From the NCBI RefSeq assembly GCF_000717475.1, contig NZ_JPIK01000013.1, positions 62,001 to 126,000 on the forward strand: DNA of 64,000 bases. Reading direction: 5' to 3'. The number at the start of each line of letters is the position of its first letter. Within the stretch, counting starts at the first letter, position 1. This stretch comes from Desulfonatronum thiodismutans. GTDB taxonomy: Bacteria; Desulfobacterota; Desulfovibrionia; Desulfovibrionales; Desulfonatronaceae. Both the position numbers and the translations under genes were made by a program. The notes below the pieces were generated by a model, which worked only from the letters and a program-made list of their open reading frames with translations, was not told where the DNA came from and made no database searches. Positions 44,348 to 53,259 of the stretch are shown one piece after another.

Positions 44348-44466
44348 GTCCGCTGAAAAACTCCCAACTGCCGCGTCGCTGCAAAAAACTCAAACTCTCA
44401 CGTATGAGTAAATACTTGAGAGATTGAGTTTTTTTTGCTTCTCGCATTTGGGGTTTTTGAACGGAC
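44348..44466. repeat. Palindromic intergenic element of about 120 bp
   Basis: Ends are GTCCGCTGAAAAAC and GTTTTTGAACGGAC, imperfect inverted copies, with a central hairpin. The element begins right after the GGDEF-TPR stop codon. I recall similar GAAAAACTCCCA...GGTTTTTGAACGGAC elements between genes in other deltaproteobacterial genomes, but I cannot search for copies. Its centre doubles as a terminator. Confidence 0.75.
44383..44436 (+). terminator. Terminator after the GGDEF-TPR gene
   Basis: AACTCAAACTCTCA pairs with TGAGAGATTGAGTT except for one A-A mismatch, around a loop of about 16 bases, followed by T8. An A run precedes it, so it could also stop minus-strand transcripts. It is the core of the 44348-44466 element. 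Confidence 0.8.
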
Positions 44467-44517
44467 GGCAAGATATACTGGTTTAGAGTGAAACAGTAAA
44501 AAAAATCTGATGATGCC

Positions 44518-44699
44518 TTTATGCCGCCCTTACAGGGCTATTTTTGTTTTAACTTTCTACCCAGGGCGTTGCCCTGGGCTATAATATGTCGCCCCGTTGG
44601 GGCTTCAGACAAGCCCTGAAAGGGCGAACTACCGTAGCCCAGGGCAACGCCCTGGGTAAAACGCCCCCAACAATAATAGCCCTGAAAGGGCGGCATAAA
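44518..44699. repeat. Composite nested palindromic element of about 180 bp
   Basis: Two nested inverted repeats. Outer arms 44518-44540 and 44677-44699 (TTTATGCCGCCCTT-type) differ at one base. Inner arms 44559-44581 and 44635-44657 are perfect over 23 bases and are each self-complementary (CCCAGGGCGTTGCCCTGGG). The centre holds two further GC-rich mini-palindromes (GCCCCGTTGGGGC and GCCCTGAAAGGGC). No open frame or transposase is inside. It looks like a non-autonomous mobile or structured repeat, and with 44348-44466 it occupies most of the 469-base gap before the ferredoxin gene. Confidence 0.88.
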
Positions 44700-44814
44700 A
44701 GGATGCAACGCTAGCCCAAAAACAGCGAAGGCACTCTAGGAACGCCAGAAAATTTAAATATTCAATCTCAAGCAGTATTAAGGTACACGCGATCTTGCCT
44801 CAAACAATTTCTCT

Positions 44815-45042
44815 TTATGACGTCTTCCCCTGCAAGGACGTAACCTCAATGCAGTCCTTGGGACAGTAGGCCGCTGCCTTGCGCAGGTCCTCTTCAGGGC
44901 CCTGGCTTGTTTTCAAATAGGGAAGTTCCGAAGATTCATCCCAGCCGAAAACCTCCGGACACAGTTCCAAGCAAGCTTGACAACTGGTGCAGTGTTCCAG
45001 ATCAAGGCTCACTTCGGCGAGAGGAAGAGAAGGGGCGGGCAT
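44815..45042 (-). CDS. Single-cluster [4Fe-4S] ferredoxin
   Basis: Small electron carrier of 75 residues. The motif CTSCQACLELCPEVF gives CxxCxxC plus the CP Cys, and the fourth cluster ligand is in AAYCPKDCIEV, as in D. gigas-type ferredoxins. The two extra cysteines could form a disulfide or hold a variable cluster. It is acidic. TTGGAG lies before the ATG. It stands alone between repeat elements, so its partner enzyme is not indicated. Confidence 0.92.
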   Translation of the reverse strand: MPAPSLPLAEVSLDLEHCTSCQACLELCPEVFGWDESSELPYLKTSQGPEEDLRKAAAYCPKDCIEVTSLQGKTS

Positions 45043-45122
45043 GGTTGCTCCAAATGGGAGAGTGTTTGGGTTCGCGAGGATGGCGATACGGTGTAACTAT
45101 TCAGCATAGAGTAATTCTTTTG

Positions 45123-45211
45123 CCGGGGTCGGAATCGGGATCGGGATCGAAAACGCTGGGATGCGTTCTGAATTCTTCCTATTCCGATGCCGACCCCGAC
45201 CCCGACCCCGA
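45123..45211. repeat. Inverted hexamer-iterated tracts between ferredoxin and selA
   Basis: Left tract (about 45123-45150) repeats GGGATC/GGAATC-type hexamers; right tract (about 45183-45211) repeats CCGACC hexamers (CCGACCCCGACCCCGACC). They are roughly complementary, so the region can fold into a long imperfect hairpin. The layout mirrors the hexamer inverted repeat at 34429-34498 with a different unit sequence. Confidence 0.8.
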
Positions 45212-45254
45212 TAACTGCATTTTCGAATAACGCATTGTCGGTTTAGAATTGGTA

Positions 45255-46685
45255 TTACGGGGCCAACACTTTGGCCAGGACTTTGCCTGCCAGGACGTAT
45301 TCCGACTCGTCCAGGGTGCGGGGGTCCAGGCAGAAGGCATTGTGTTCAATGCGACCGATCAGGGGCGGATCGGTGTCCAGGAGGGTGTCGCGCAGCGCTT
45401 CCACCCCGATGTCCGTGCCCAGAGGACGAACAGCCACCAAGGTCGTGGGCAGATCCCGCTCCGGATACGCGCCGCCGCCCACTCGGGAAGCTCCCGGAAG
45501 CAATGTGATTTCGGCGTTTGCGCTTCCCCCGGAACCTCTTAAGGCACCGTTTAGGGCCCGGCGCAAGCCGCGAGCCAGTTTGCTTGCTTGTCGCCGCAGC
45601 TCCTCGTCCGAAGCGGTGATCATGCGCAGGGTCGGAATTTCCCGGCGGGCCAGTTCCGGGTCCAGGTAGAGGCGCAGCGTGGCCTCCAGGGCGGCCAGGG
45701 TCATTTTGTCGATGCGCAGGGCCCGGTTCATGGGGTTCTTCTTGATCGGATCGATGTATTCCTTGCGACCCACGATGATTCCGGCCTGGGGCCCGCCCAG
45801 AACCTTGTCCCCGCTGAAGGTGACCACCGCGGCCCCGGCGGCCACGGTCTCTTGGACCGTGGGTTCGTGATCCAGGCCGTAGGGCCTGAAGTCGAACAGG
45901 TTGCCGCTGCCCAGATCCTCCAGCACCGGCAGGCCGTGCTTCTCGCCCAGCGCGACCATCTCCCGCAGCCCGACTTCCTTGTGAAAACCGATGATCCGGA
46001 AGTTCGAGGTGTGCACCTTGAGCAGAGCCGCTGTTTCCGGAGTGATGGCCCGTTCGTAGTCGTGCGGATGGGTGCGGTTGGTGGCCCCTACTTCCCGCAG
46101 CACGGCCCCGCTCTTGGCCATCACGTCCGGGATGCGAAACGAGCCGCCGATCTCCACCAGTTGGCCCCGGGAAACCACCACTTCCTTGCCTTTGGCCAGG
46201 GTGTCCAGCATCAGCAGCACCGCCGCGGCGTTGTTGTTCACCACCAGCCCGGCCTCGGCCCCGGTCAGCTTGCATAGCAGTTCCTCCACATGGGCGTAGC
46301 GGCTGCCGCGCTGGCCGGTGTCCAGGGAAAACTCCAGATTGGAGTAATGGGCGCAGGCCTCGGTCACGGCCTCCACGGCTTGGCGGGCCAGCAGGGAGCG
46401 GCCCAGGTTGGTGTGCACCACCACGCCCGTGGCGTTGATCACCCGCCGAAAATGCGGCCTGGACGCCCGATCCAGAAAGGCGTGCAGCGGCCCTTCCAGG
46501 GCGGACCATTGCATGTCTTCGGAAGTGTTCAGCTTTTGCTGACGAATGTCCGCCCGCAATTGATCCAGGTGCACATTGACGAGATCCTTGAGCAGGGGAC
46601 GAGGCAGATGCGCGTAGCGACCGGACTCCGAGACCCGTTGCAGAATCAGGTCCACGGAAGGCAGCAAACGATAGAGTTCAGACAT
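45255..46685 (-). CDS. selA: L-seryl-tRNA(Sec) selenium transferase
   Basis: PLP enzyme that converts seryl-tRNA(Sec) to selenocysteinyl-tRNA(Sec) using selenophosphate. The 476 residues have the SelA N domain, RVINATGVVVHTNLGRSLLA, EVGATNRTH, LEDLGSGNL and the PLP Lys in FSGDKVLGGPQAG. It implies that the organism makes selenoproteins, common among sulfate reducers (formate dehydrogenases, hydrogenases). GGAGA precedes the ATG. It lies 39 bases after folC in the order MBL protein, folC, selA. selB and selC are not in the window. Confidence 0.97.
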   Translation of the reverse strand: MSELYRLLPSVDLILQRVSESGRYAHLPRPLLKDLVNVHLDQLRADIRQQKLNTSEDMQWSALEGPLHAFLDRASRPHFRRVINATGVVVHTNLGRSLLARQAVEAVTEACAHYSNLEFSLDTGQRGSRYAHVEELLCKLTGAEAGLVVNNNAAAVLLMLDTLAKGKEVVVSRGQLVEIGGSFRIPDVMAKSGAVLREVGATNRTHPHDYERAITPETAALLKVHTSNFRIIGFHKEVGLREMVALGEKHGLPVLEDLGSGNLFDFRPYGLDHEPTVQETVAAGAAVVTFSGDKVLGGPQAGIIVGRKEYIDPIKKNPMNRALRIDKMTLAALEATLRLYLDPELARREIPTLRMITASDEELRRQASKLARGLRRALNGALRGSGGSANAEITLLPGASRVGGGAYPERDLPTTLVAVRPLGTDIGVEALRDTLLDTDPPLIGRIEHNAFCLDPRTLDESEYVLAGKVLAKVLAP

Positions 46686-46724
46686 GAAATCTCCGTTGTA
46701 GCGATAAATTGCCCGGAGTGTCGG

Positions 46725-48005
46725 TCATGCTTCCATCCACTCCGGGTGCAAGGCGTAGATTTCCGCCAAGAGATAGAGCGAGCCGCAAATGAGAATGGAG
46801 CCACGGGGCCGGGCCGGGACCAGATCCTGGGCCAGGGCTAGATTCAACGCCGTTGCCGGGTCGGGCGCGGCCTGGGCTTGGGGACCCAGTTCGCGGACGA
46901 TCTCCCGGGCGGGGCGGCTGCGCGGCTGCGTGGGCAGTTCAGGAACAAAGATCGGGCCGGATGTCAATTGCCGGACCAGGGGGGCCATGGCGGCCAAGTC
47001 CTTGTCCCGCATGCAGGTGAAAATCACCGCGTCGGGGCGGATGGCCAGGTTGTGCAGGGCCGCGTTCAGGGTTTCCAGGGCCGGGGGATTGTGCGCGCCG
47101 TCCAGAATGATATCCGGTGAGCCTTCAGGTGAGCCTCCCGGCAACATGGGGACGCGTTGCAGGCGACCGGGCCAGGCCCTGGAGGTCAGGGCGCGTTCGC
47201 AGGCATCGGGGCGCAGGGGCCAGCCCTGGCCATGGGCCAGGGCCGTCCATCCGGCCAGGGCCAGACGGGCGTTGTCCCGCTGGTGGAGACCGGGCAGGGC
47301 CGGAGTGATGGCGGCCAGTTCAGGTGTTCCTGGAATGTCGCTTACGGAGTGGACGACAACCCCCTGGGCGGCCGCCTCCTGCTCCAGGAGACCGCGGACC
47401 ACGGCGGCCTGGGGGGCGGAGACGACCAACGTTCCGGGCTTGATGGCCCCGGCCTTGTCCCGGGCGATGTTTTCCAGACCCGGGCCGATGATCTGGTCAT
47501 GGTCCAGGCCGACGGGCGTGATCAGGAGCAGGTCCGGGTGCCAGGTGGACGTGGCGTCGTTGCGTCCCCCCAGTCCGGCTTCCAGCACGATCAGGTCCAC
47601 TCGCTCCGCGCTGAAGCCGACCATGGCCATCAACGTGATGGTTTCGAAATAGGTCAGGCCGAGGTCGTGGCAGACGGTGTGGACGGTGTTGGCCCAGGCC
47701 AGGGTGTGCTCCTCCGAAGCCGGGAGGCCGTTGATGCGGACCCGCTCCCTGAGGGTCAGAAAGTGGGGTGAAGTGAACAGCCCGACGGAAAAGCCGTGCT
47801 CCATGGCCAGTCGGGACAGAAAAAACGCGGTGGAGCCTTTGCCGTTAGTGCCCACCACCTGGGCCAGGGGCGCGGGCGAGCGGACCATGTCCAGCCGTCG
47901 CGCGGCCTCGCGCATCCGTTCGAAGCCCAGGCGCATGTGGAACAGGCCCAGGGCGTCCATGTGCCGCTGGAACTCCGCGAAATCAGAAAACGATTTCTTC
48001 GCCAT
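46725..48005 (-). CDS. folC: Bifunctional folylpolyglutamate/dihydrofolate synthase
   Basis: Adds Glu to dihydropteroate and folates. The Mur-ligase-type P loop is VVGTNGKGSTAFFLS, followed by FTSPHFLTLRERVRING, EAGLGGRNDAT and the C-terminal LDGAHNPPALETLN. The 426 residues are normal. It starts inside the 3' end of the upstream MBL-fold gene (23-base overlap), which implies coupled translation, and selA follows. Confidence 0.96.
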   Translation of the reverse strand: MAKKSFSDFAEFQRHMDALGLFHMRLGFERMREAARRLDMVRSPAPLAQVVGTNGKGSTAFFLSRLAMEHGFSVGLFTSPHFLTLRERVRINGLPASEEHTLAWANTVHTVCHDLGLTYFETITLMAMVGFSAERVDLIVLEAGLGGRNDATSTWHPDLLLITPVGLDHDQIIGPGLENIARDKAGAIKPGTLVVSAPQAAVVRGLLEQEAAAQGVVVHSVSDIPGTPELAAITPALPGLHQRDNARLALAGWTALAHGQGWPLRPDACERALTSRAWPGRLQRVPMLPGGSPEGSPDIILDGAHNPPALETLNAALHNLAIRPDAVIFTCMRDKDLAAMAPLVRQLTSGPIFVPELPTQPRSRPAREIVRELGPQAQAAPDPATALNLALAQDLVPARPRGSILICGSLYLLAEIYALHPEWMEA

Positions 48006-48768
48006 CGCGCAGCAGATGGTAAGTGTAGCCGTCCAGGGCCTGGTGCAACTGTTCCTGGATCTCGGTGGAGAAAGTGGACTTCATGTGCGAGATGTAGATC
48101 TTGGGCCGAACCCCCAGTTTGTCCAACTCGGCCCGGAGCAGCCTGGGCGTGAGGTGCTTGGAGAGCAGGGCCAGCTCTTCCATGGCGTCGGGAAAAGAGG
48201 CTTCGATGATCAGGTTTTCCAGGTCAAAGGGCAGGTCGTTCAAGAACGTCCACCAGTCGTTTGTCGGGCCGGTGTCTCCGGTAAAGGCGAAATGACTCCC
48301 GGAGGCCGGGTCGCGGAGCACGTAGCCGGACGCGGCAGTGGCGTGGTTGACCGGAACGGTGACCACCTGGAGCCCGACCACGTCCACCCAGACACCGGGT
48401 TCCAGCGGCGCGTACGTCAAAACCGGGTTGGCGAAGGTCGGCAGGATGGTGAAGTCCGGCCAGATGGTGTCGTTGAGCAGATGGGTTCGGATGCTTTCCA
48501 GCACCGGGGCCAGGCCGCGGAGGCGCACGGCCCCGTGCTTGTTGCGGGCCACCAGCTCGATGAGGTTGTCCGCCAGAAACAGAATGTCCTTGATATGATC
48601 CAAGTGGGCGTGGGTGACCAGGATTTCCCGAATCGCGGCCTGGTCCGCCAGGGGCATGGACGAGGTCACCGACCCGGCGTCCAGCAGGACGGTCTTGTTC
48701 ACCAGAAAGGACGTCAAATTGTATCCGGGCAAGTCCGAGCCCGAACAGCCGAGAATGTGCAATCGCAT
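47983..48768 (-). CDS. MBL-fold cyclic-nucleotide phosphodiesterase class II-like protein
   Basis: Metallo-beta-lactamase fold hydrolase of 261 residues. It begins MRLHILGCSGSDLPGYNLTS, then the metal motif THAHLDHIKDILFL (HxHxDH) and FAFTGDTGPTNDWW with the bridging Asp. This matches the class II 3',5'-cyclic-nucleotide phosphodiesterase branch, though RNase Z-like activities share the fold. The start at 48768 is chosen by homology of the N-terminus; the frame continues to 48819. It is first in a set with folC and selA. Confidence 0.87.
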   Translation of the reverse strand: MRLHILGCSGSDLPGYNLTSFLVNKTVLLDAGSVTSSMPLADQAAIREILVTHAHLDHIKDILFLADNLIELVARNKHGAVRLRGLAPVLESIRTHLLNDTIWPDFTILPTFANPVLTYAPLEPGVWVDVVGLQVVTVPVNHATAASGYVLRDPASGSHFAFTGDTGPTNDWWTFLNDLPFDLENLIIEASFPDAMEELALLSKHLTPRLLRAELDKLGVRPKIYISHMKSTFSTEIQEQLHQALDGYTYHLLRDGEEIVF

Positions 48769-49100
48769 TCCACCGTACTCCGTTGATGAGATGATGAAGA
48801 TGAGGGGAAGGGCTCCCAATCCGGAAAATCTCTGGCACAGGGCGAAGGGATGGTCAATCGAAACCGGGCTTCAACAGTCCGGTTTGAGCCGACTTGACCG
48901 CCGTCCGGCCATGGGGTAGCTGGGCGGAAAAACAAATTCGATATTCCCCATGGGGGGAATTTTCATGGCCAGGGCGACCCATCCTCTGCAAGCGGGTGTC
49001 CTGGCCTTTCGTCATCCATGACGTCGTCGTTTCGAGGACCGTGCTTCGCGTCGTTTGTTGACGCGGCGACGTCGGCAACCATTCAACCGAGGATAACGCG
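48769..49100. other. Gene-free divergent region between MBL protein and greA
   Basis: 332 bases with no convincing gene. Two small inverted repeats are visible: AAACCGG...CCGGTTT at 48861-48885 and ATTCCCC-ATGG-GGGGAAT at 48943-48960. The second could be an operator for either divergent unit. I see no clear -35/-10 pair for greA, and no tRNA. Confidence 0.6.
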
Positions 49101-49574
49101 ATGGATTCTATCCCTATCACCGTTGAAGGATTTAGGAAGCTCGAGCGAGAGCTGGACCGACTCAAGCGGGAACGGCCGGAGATCATCGAGGCCATCAAGG
49201 TGGCTCGTGAAGAGGGCGATTTGCGGGAAAACGCCGGCTACGAGGCGGCTCGGGAACGGCAGGGCATGTTGGAGGCCAAGATCAAGTACATCGAGTCCCG
49301 GATGGGCCGGTTCAACGTCATCGACCCCAAGACCTTGGGCGGTTCACGGGTGGCCTTTGGGGCCACGGTGGAACTGGAGGACCTGGATACCGAGGAAATC
49401 AAAAGATACACCCTCCTCGGCCCGGACGAGGCTGATCCCAACGAAGGCAGCATCTCCATCGCCTCCCCCGTGGGCCGAGCCGTGCTGGGCAAGGAGGAGG
49501 GCGACGAAGTGGTGGTGGACGCGCCGCGCGGCAAAATCCGCTATGAAATCATCTCGCTGAGCTACAATCATTGA
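49101..49574 (+). CDS. greA: Transcription elongation factor GreA
   Basis: Rescues backtracked RNA polymerase by stimulating transcript cleavage. The 157 residues have the N-terminal coiled coil with acidic tip (LKRERPEIIEAIKVAREEGD, then LRENAGYEAARERQ) and the C-terminal FKBP-like domain with ISIASPVGRAVLGKEEGDEV. It is slightly different at the start (MDSIPITVEGFRKLEREL). The gene ends where the rlmD reading frame begins, so the two are likely co-transcribed. Confidence 0.96.
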   Translation: MDSIPITVEGFRKLERELDRLKRERPEIIEAIKVAREEGDLRENAGYEAARERQGMLEAKIKYIESRMGRFNVIDPKTLGGSRVAFGATVELEDLDTEEIKRYTLLGPDEADPNEGSISIASPVGRAVLGKEEGDEVVVDAPRGKIRYEIISLSYNH

Positions 49575-49612
49575 TCTTTGGGCCGGGCTGCATGGGTGAG
49601 GGGGAGCTGAAC

Positions 49613-51034
49613 ATGGACATTCACGTCGGACTGGAACTGCTTCTGGACGTAGTCAAGCCCGTGCTGGGCGGGGACGGGCTGGCCCGGCATGAGGGCATGG
49701 CCGTGTTCGTGTCCGGTGCGTTGCCGGGGCAGCGCGTGCTGGCTCGAATCAGCTCGGTCAAAGCCCGGCACGCCAAGGCCGAACTGGTCGAGGTTCTGGA
49801 GCAGTCCCCGGATTACGTGCCGCCGGTCTGCCGGCATTTCGGCGTCTGCGGCGGGTGCGACTGGCTGCACATGGATTATGATCGGCAGTTGCACTGGAAG
49901 CGGGAACTGGTCCGGGAATCGCTGCGCCACCTCGCCGCCGCGGACGTCCAAGTGGCTCCGACCATCGCCTCGCCGCTGACCCACGGCTACCGGAACAAAA
50001 TGGAGTTCGCCGCGGCCACGACCATCGTAACCGGCGCAAGGGACATCCGAGGTTGGACCGTGGCCAAGGCTGGAGTGGCCGTGGGCCTGCGTCCACGAGG
50101 GCTGGCCAACGCGGTCGTGCCTGTCCAGTCCTGTGCGCTCTGCACACAGGCCATGGTCGACGCGGGAAATCTGGTCGAGAAGTGGACCGAGGAAGCCGGA
50201 CTGCCGGCGTACGATCCGGACACGGGGCGCGGTTTCTTGCGGCATGTGGTCCTACGTCGCGGGACCGATCCGGGTCACCTGATGGTTTCCTTGATCACCA
50301 GCAACGATCCTCGGGGCAAAGAGGTAGGTCCACCCCTTGCGGAATACATGGCGAAAAAACTGCCGCATCATTCCTTGACGGCTATCTCCGTCATCCACGA
50401 GACACGCAAAAGCCACACCCTGGTGGCCCAGGGCGAGCGGACCGTGTCCGTCACCGGATCAAAGGAACTGATCCATGTACTGGGAGACCTGGAACTGGCC
50501 ATTTCAAGCCGGGCCTTTTTCCAGGTCAATTCCGGGGCCGCTGAAAAGCTTCGGGACGTTGTCGCGGATTTCGCGGAACTGAAGGGGCAAGATACCGTAT
50601 GGGACCTGTATTCCGGGGTAGGTGCCATGGCGCTGAGCTTGGCCGGGAAAGCGGCCCGGATAGTCGGCTTTGAAACCGAACCGCAAGCCGTAAGGGACGC
50701 TCAGGCCAATGCCCGGCGGAACGGGATAGCTAATTGCCGCTTTGAGCCCGGAGACGTGAGCCGGACCATCCCTCAAGTTCTCGGAGGGGCTTCTCCCAAG
50801 CGTCTGGACGTGATCGTAGCCGATCCGCCCCGAGCCGGAATGCGGGCCGACGTCGTGGCCCGGCTGCTGGAAATCGGCGCGCCAAAGCTGATCCTGGTCT
50901 CCTGCGACCCGGCCACCCTGGCCCGGGACGTCAAGCGGTTGGCCCCGAGGTATCGCTTGGGCCGGGTCCAACCGGTTGACATGTTCCCCCACACCTCGCA
51001 TATCGAGTGCGTCGCGGAGCTGTGCCCGCGGTGA
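49613..51034 (+). CDS. rlmD: 23S rRNA (uracil-5-)-methyltransferase, RumA/RlmD type
   Basis: SAM-dependent tRNA/rRNA m5U methyltransferase of the TrmA/RumA family, 473 residues. It has an N-terminal TRAM-like domain, an iron-sulfur motif CRHFGVCGGCDW with a later Cys, a SAM motif VWDLYSGVGAMALSLAG, VADPPRAGM and the catalytic Cys in LVSCDPATLARD. The start at 49613 has GAGGGGGAG 6 bases upstream; the frame extends to a TTG at 49571 that overlaps greA. RlmD, RlmC or a TrmFO-independent relative cannot be separated by eye. Confidence 0.9.
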   Translation: MDIHVGLELLLDVVKPVLGGDGLARHEGMAVFVSGALPGQRVLARISSVKARHAKAELVEVLEQSPDYVPPVCRHFGVCGGCDWLHMDYDRQLHWKRELVRESLRHLAAADVQVAPTIASPLTHGYRNKMEFAAATTIVTGARDIRGWTVAKAGVAVGLRPRGLANAVVPVQSCALCTQAMVDAGNLVEKWTEEAGLPAYDPDTGRGFLRHVVLRRGTDPGHLMVSLITSNDPRGKEVGPPLAEYMAKKLPHHSLTAISVIHETRKSHTLVAQGERTVSVTGSKELIHVLGDLELAISSRAFFQVNSGAAEKLRDVVADFAELKGQDTVWDLYSGVGAMALSLAGKAARIVGFETEPQAVRDAQANARRNGIANCRFEPGDVSRTIPQVLGGASPKRLDVIVADPPRAGMRADVVARLLEIGAPKLILVSCDPATLARDVKRLAPRYRLGRVQPVDMFPHTSHIECVAELCPR

Positions 51035-51201
51035 AATACGGTTCATCCGGAAGTTCATTTGGGTGGAGCATCTTCTAAAGAATGCCCTCGCTTCGCTCAG
51101 GGCCCAAGGACGCCAAGCAAAGATTTCGGCTTTTACCAAGAAAGATGCGGAAGCTTAAAGATTCTTCGCCTGACGGCGTTTTTTCGCAACACACTTCCTT
51201 C

Positions 51202-52554
51202 ATGCCAACTACCCGCACCTCTCGCGCTGCCTCGACATTTTGGGCGTTCTTTTTGATCGGCTCCCTGCTGGTCGCATTCCATCATCAAGGCTCGACCAGA
51301 GGCTTTGAAGAGGCGCCGTTCGCCATGCATTTCGAGTCTGAAACCGCAGCCGTGGTCGAAGATCCCATCTACCAAGTCCGTTTCGTCTCCGACGGTCTGA
51401 CCCGACTGGTACATGCGGCCACCGCTGTGCAGCGTTCCGACGGGGCGATTCAGGCGTTCTGGTTTGGTGGCACTCGGGAGGGGCATGCGGACGTGCGGAT
51501 TTTTACGGCGACCTTTGATCCCGATATGCAGCGCTGGACTGACGAGACCCCATTACTCACCAGGCAGGAAACCGCCAGGGCGGAGCGTCGCCATGTCCGC
51601 AAGCTCGGCAACCCCGTGGCGACCGTGGACCCGCAAGGTCGAATCCTGCTCTTCTACGTCAGCGTGTCTTTTGGCGGCTGGAGCGGCAGCTCCATCAATC
51701 TGGTCGTCTCCGAAGACAACGGCCAAACCTGGAGCAAGCCGCGCCAACTGATCACCTCTCCGTTTCTGAACGTGAGCACCCTGGTCAAGGGGCCGGTGGT
51801 GCAGCACGCCGACGGAACCATGGGCCTGCCTGTTTATCATGAATTTCTGGGGAAATTTTCCGAGTATCTTCGCCTTGACGGCCAAGGTCGGGTGCTGGGT
51901 AAAAGTCGCGTCTCTTATGGACGATTCGCGATCCAACCCGTGGTATTCCCTTTGGGCAAGCATGGTGCCATGGCTCTGATGCGCAACACTGACTCGGACA
52001 GGCCGCGCCTAGCGTGGAGCAGCCGGACCAAGGACGGCGGACAGACGTGGTCCGCGCCGGAGCGCAGCAAGATTATGAATCGCAATTCCGCCTTGGGCGG
52101 CGCCCTGAGCGACACTTTGAGCGACGTCAATATCCTTCTGGCCGCGGCCAACGTCACGGAGTACAACCGGTCCTCGCTTGCTCTTCTGCGATCCACGGAC
52201 CAGGGACGGGACTGGGCCGTGGTTCATGACGTGGAACCGCATCAGCCATCGCTTTCGCCTGAAGAATATTCCCTGGCCGCAGCTTGGAAGACATCCGTTT
52301 CGGAGGAGGACATGCCCCTCAGCCCTGAAATCGTGGCCGCGGCGGCCACGGAAACCCAGTGCGAACCCGGGCGTCCCATCTGCGACTTTCGCTTCGACTA
52401 CCCGTGGCTGCTCAAAGATGTGAAGGGGCGTTATCATCTTTTCTATACTTGGAACCGGGCTTTCATTCGCCACGTTACCTTCAATTCGGCTTGGCTGAAA
52501 TCCCGGCCTGACCAGTCCCTGGAGGACCGGGCGTACCAGGAGCTCGCACTGTGA
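51202..52554 (+). CDS. Membrane-anchored sialidase-like (BNR/Asp-box) protein
   Basis: Predicted signal-anchored beta-propeller glycosidase of about 450 residues. After a basic start and hydrophobic segment (TFWAFFLIGSLLVAF) come at least three Asp boxes: SEDNGQTW, SRTKDGGQTW and STDQGRDW. The exo-alpha-sialidase class is recognised by these boxes and the layout; a real sialidase is not proven, since arginine-triad residues cannot be assigned by eye. The frame extends upstream to 51082; 51202 is chosen because the anchor starts there, although its ribosome site is weak. It overlaps the next gene by 4 bases. Confidence 0.78.
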   Translation: MPTTRTSRAASTFWAFFLIGSLLVAFHHQGSTRGFEEAPFAMHFESETAAVVEDPIYQVRFVSDGLTRLVHAATAVQRSDGAIQAFWFGGTREGHADVRIFTATFDPDMQRWTDETPLLTRQETARAERRHVRKLGNPVATVDPQGRILLFYVSVSFGGWSGSSINLVVSEDNGQTWSKPRQLITSPFLNVSTLVKGPVVQHADGTMGLPVYHEFLGKFSEYLRLDGQGRVLGKSRVSYGRFAIQPVVFPLGKHGAMALMRNTDSDRPRLAWSSRTKDGGQTWSAPERSKIMNRNSALGGALSDTLSDVNILLAAANVTEYNRSSLALLRSTDQGRDWAVVHDVEPHQPSLSPEEYSLAAAWKTSVSEEDMPLSPEIVAAAATETQCEPGRPICDFRFDYPWLLKDVKGRYHLFYTWNRAFIRHVTFNSAWLKSRPDQSLEDRAYQELAL

Positions 52555-53183
52555 ACATGTTCGCTCCGGAAATCGGCCTTGTGATCAGCGCCGTGGTCGC
52601 GGCCTGCTGCCTGACTCTGATCGCCTCCAGTCCAGCGATTGCATCGCGATTTTCATGGGGAGCGCATTGGACGCCGGTCAAGCTTGGGTTGCTTTTTCTT
52701 GCGGCCCTGGCCGCGTTGTCTCTTCCTCTTGGCGAAGCTCCGCCGGTCTACCGGCTGCGAGGGCTGCTGGGCGAATTCAGCGTGACAGCTCTGGTTCTGG
52801 CCTGCGCGGCCCTGGCAGGGCGGTTTCGCGGCCGGCCCGTGATCGATCCGCCCCAGAGTCTGATTCTGCTGGGGGGTATTGGCGTGGCTGGCTTGGTGCT
52901 CTATCCCACGGCCCTGGGGCTGACCCGCTTCGATCTCTACGCCTGGGGCTATTTTTCCATGCCCATGCTCGCGGGGATCGGCCTGCTCGGTTTCATCGCC
53001 CTGGCCTTGCGTCTGCATTGGATCGTTTTTATCCTGGGCGCGGCGCTCTTGACGGCCGGCCTGGACCTGCTGCCTTCCGACAACCTCTGGGACCACCTGA
53101 CCGACCTGCCCCTGACCCTTTTCGCTCTTGCCGCCTTGGGCGTCCTTACGGTACGGCGACTGATCGGACGCGCCCACGAGTGA
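52551..53183 (+). CDS. Hypothetical integral membrane protein
   Basis: I do not recognise a family. The 210 residues contain about six hydrophobic segments and a basic C-terminus (VRRLIGRAHE). The GTG start overlaps the stop of the sialidase-like gene and is preceded by AGGAG at 8 bases, better spaced than the ATG at 52557. Position between the sialidase-like gene and the LTA-synthase-like gene suggests a shared job in envelope glycan turnover or transfer. Confidence 0.8.
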   Translation: MNMFAPEIGLVISAVVAACCLTLIASSPAIASRFSWGAHWTPVKLGLLFLAALAALSLPLGEAPPVYRLRGLLGEFSVTALVLACAALAGRFRGRPVIDPPQSLILLGGIGVAGLVLYPTALGLTRFDLYAWGYFSMPMLAGIGLLGFIALALRLHWIVFILGAALLTAGLDLLPSDNLWDHLTDLPLTLFALAALGVLTVRRLIGRAHE

Positions 53184-53259
53184 GACCGTCTCGTTGACGC
53201 TTCCCGTTTTTTCTGTTCGATTTTCATATCTTATCGCAATAATTACCTGAAAGTGAGCC

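Noticed and set aside
48861..48885. AAACCGG...CCGGTTT inverted repeat as terminator
   Set aside because: No T run on either strand and it lies between divergent genes, so it is listed only as content of the region.
51168..51184. CGCC-TGAC-GGCG followed by T6 as a terminator of rlmD
   Set aside because: A 4-bp stem is too weak to call, and it may lie inside an alternative N-terminus of the sialidase-like gene.
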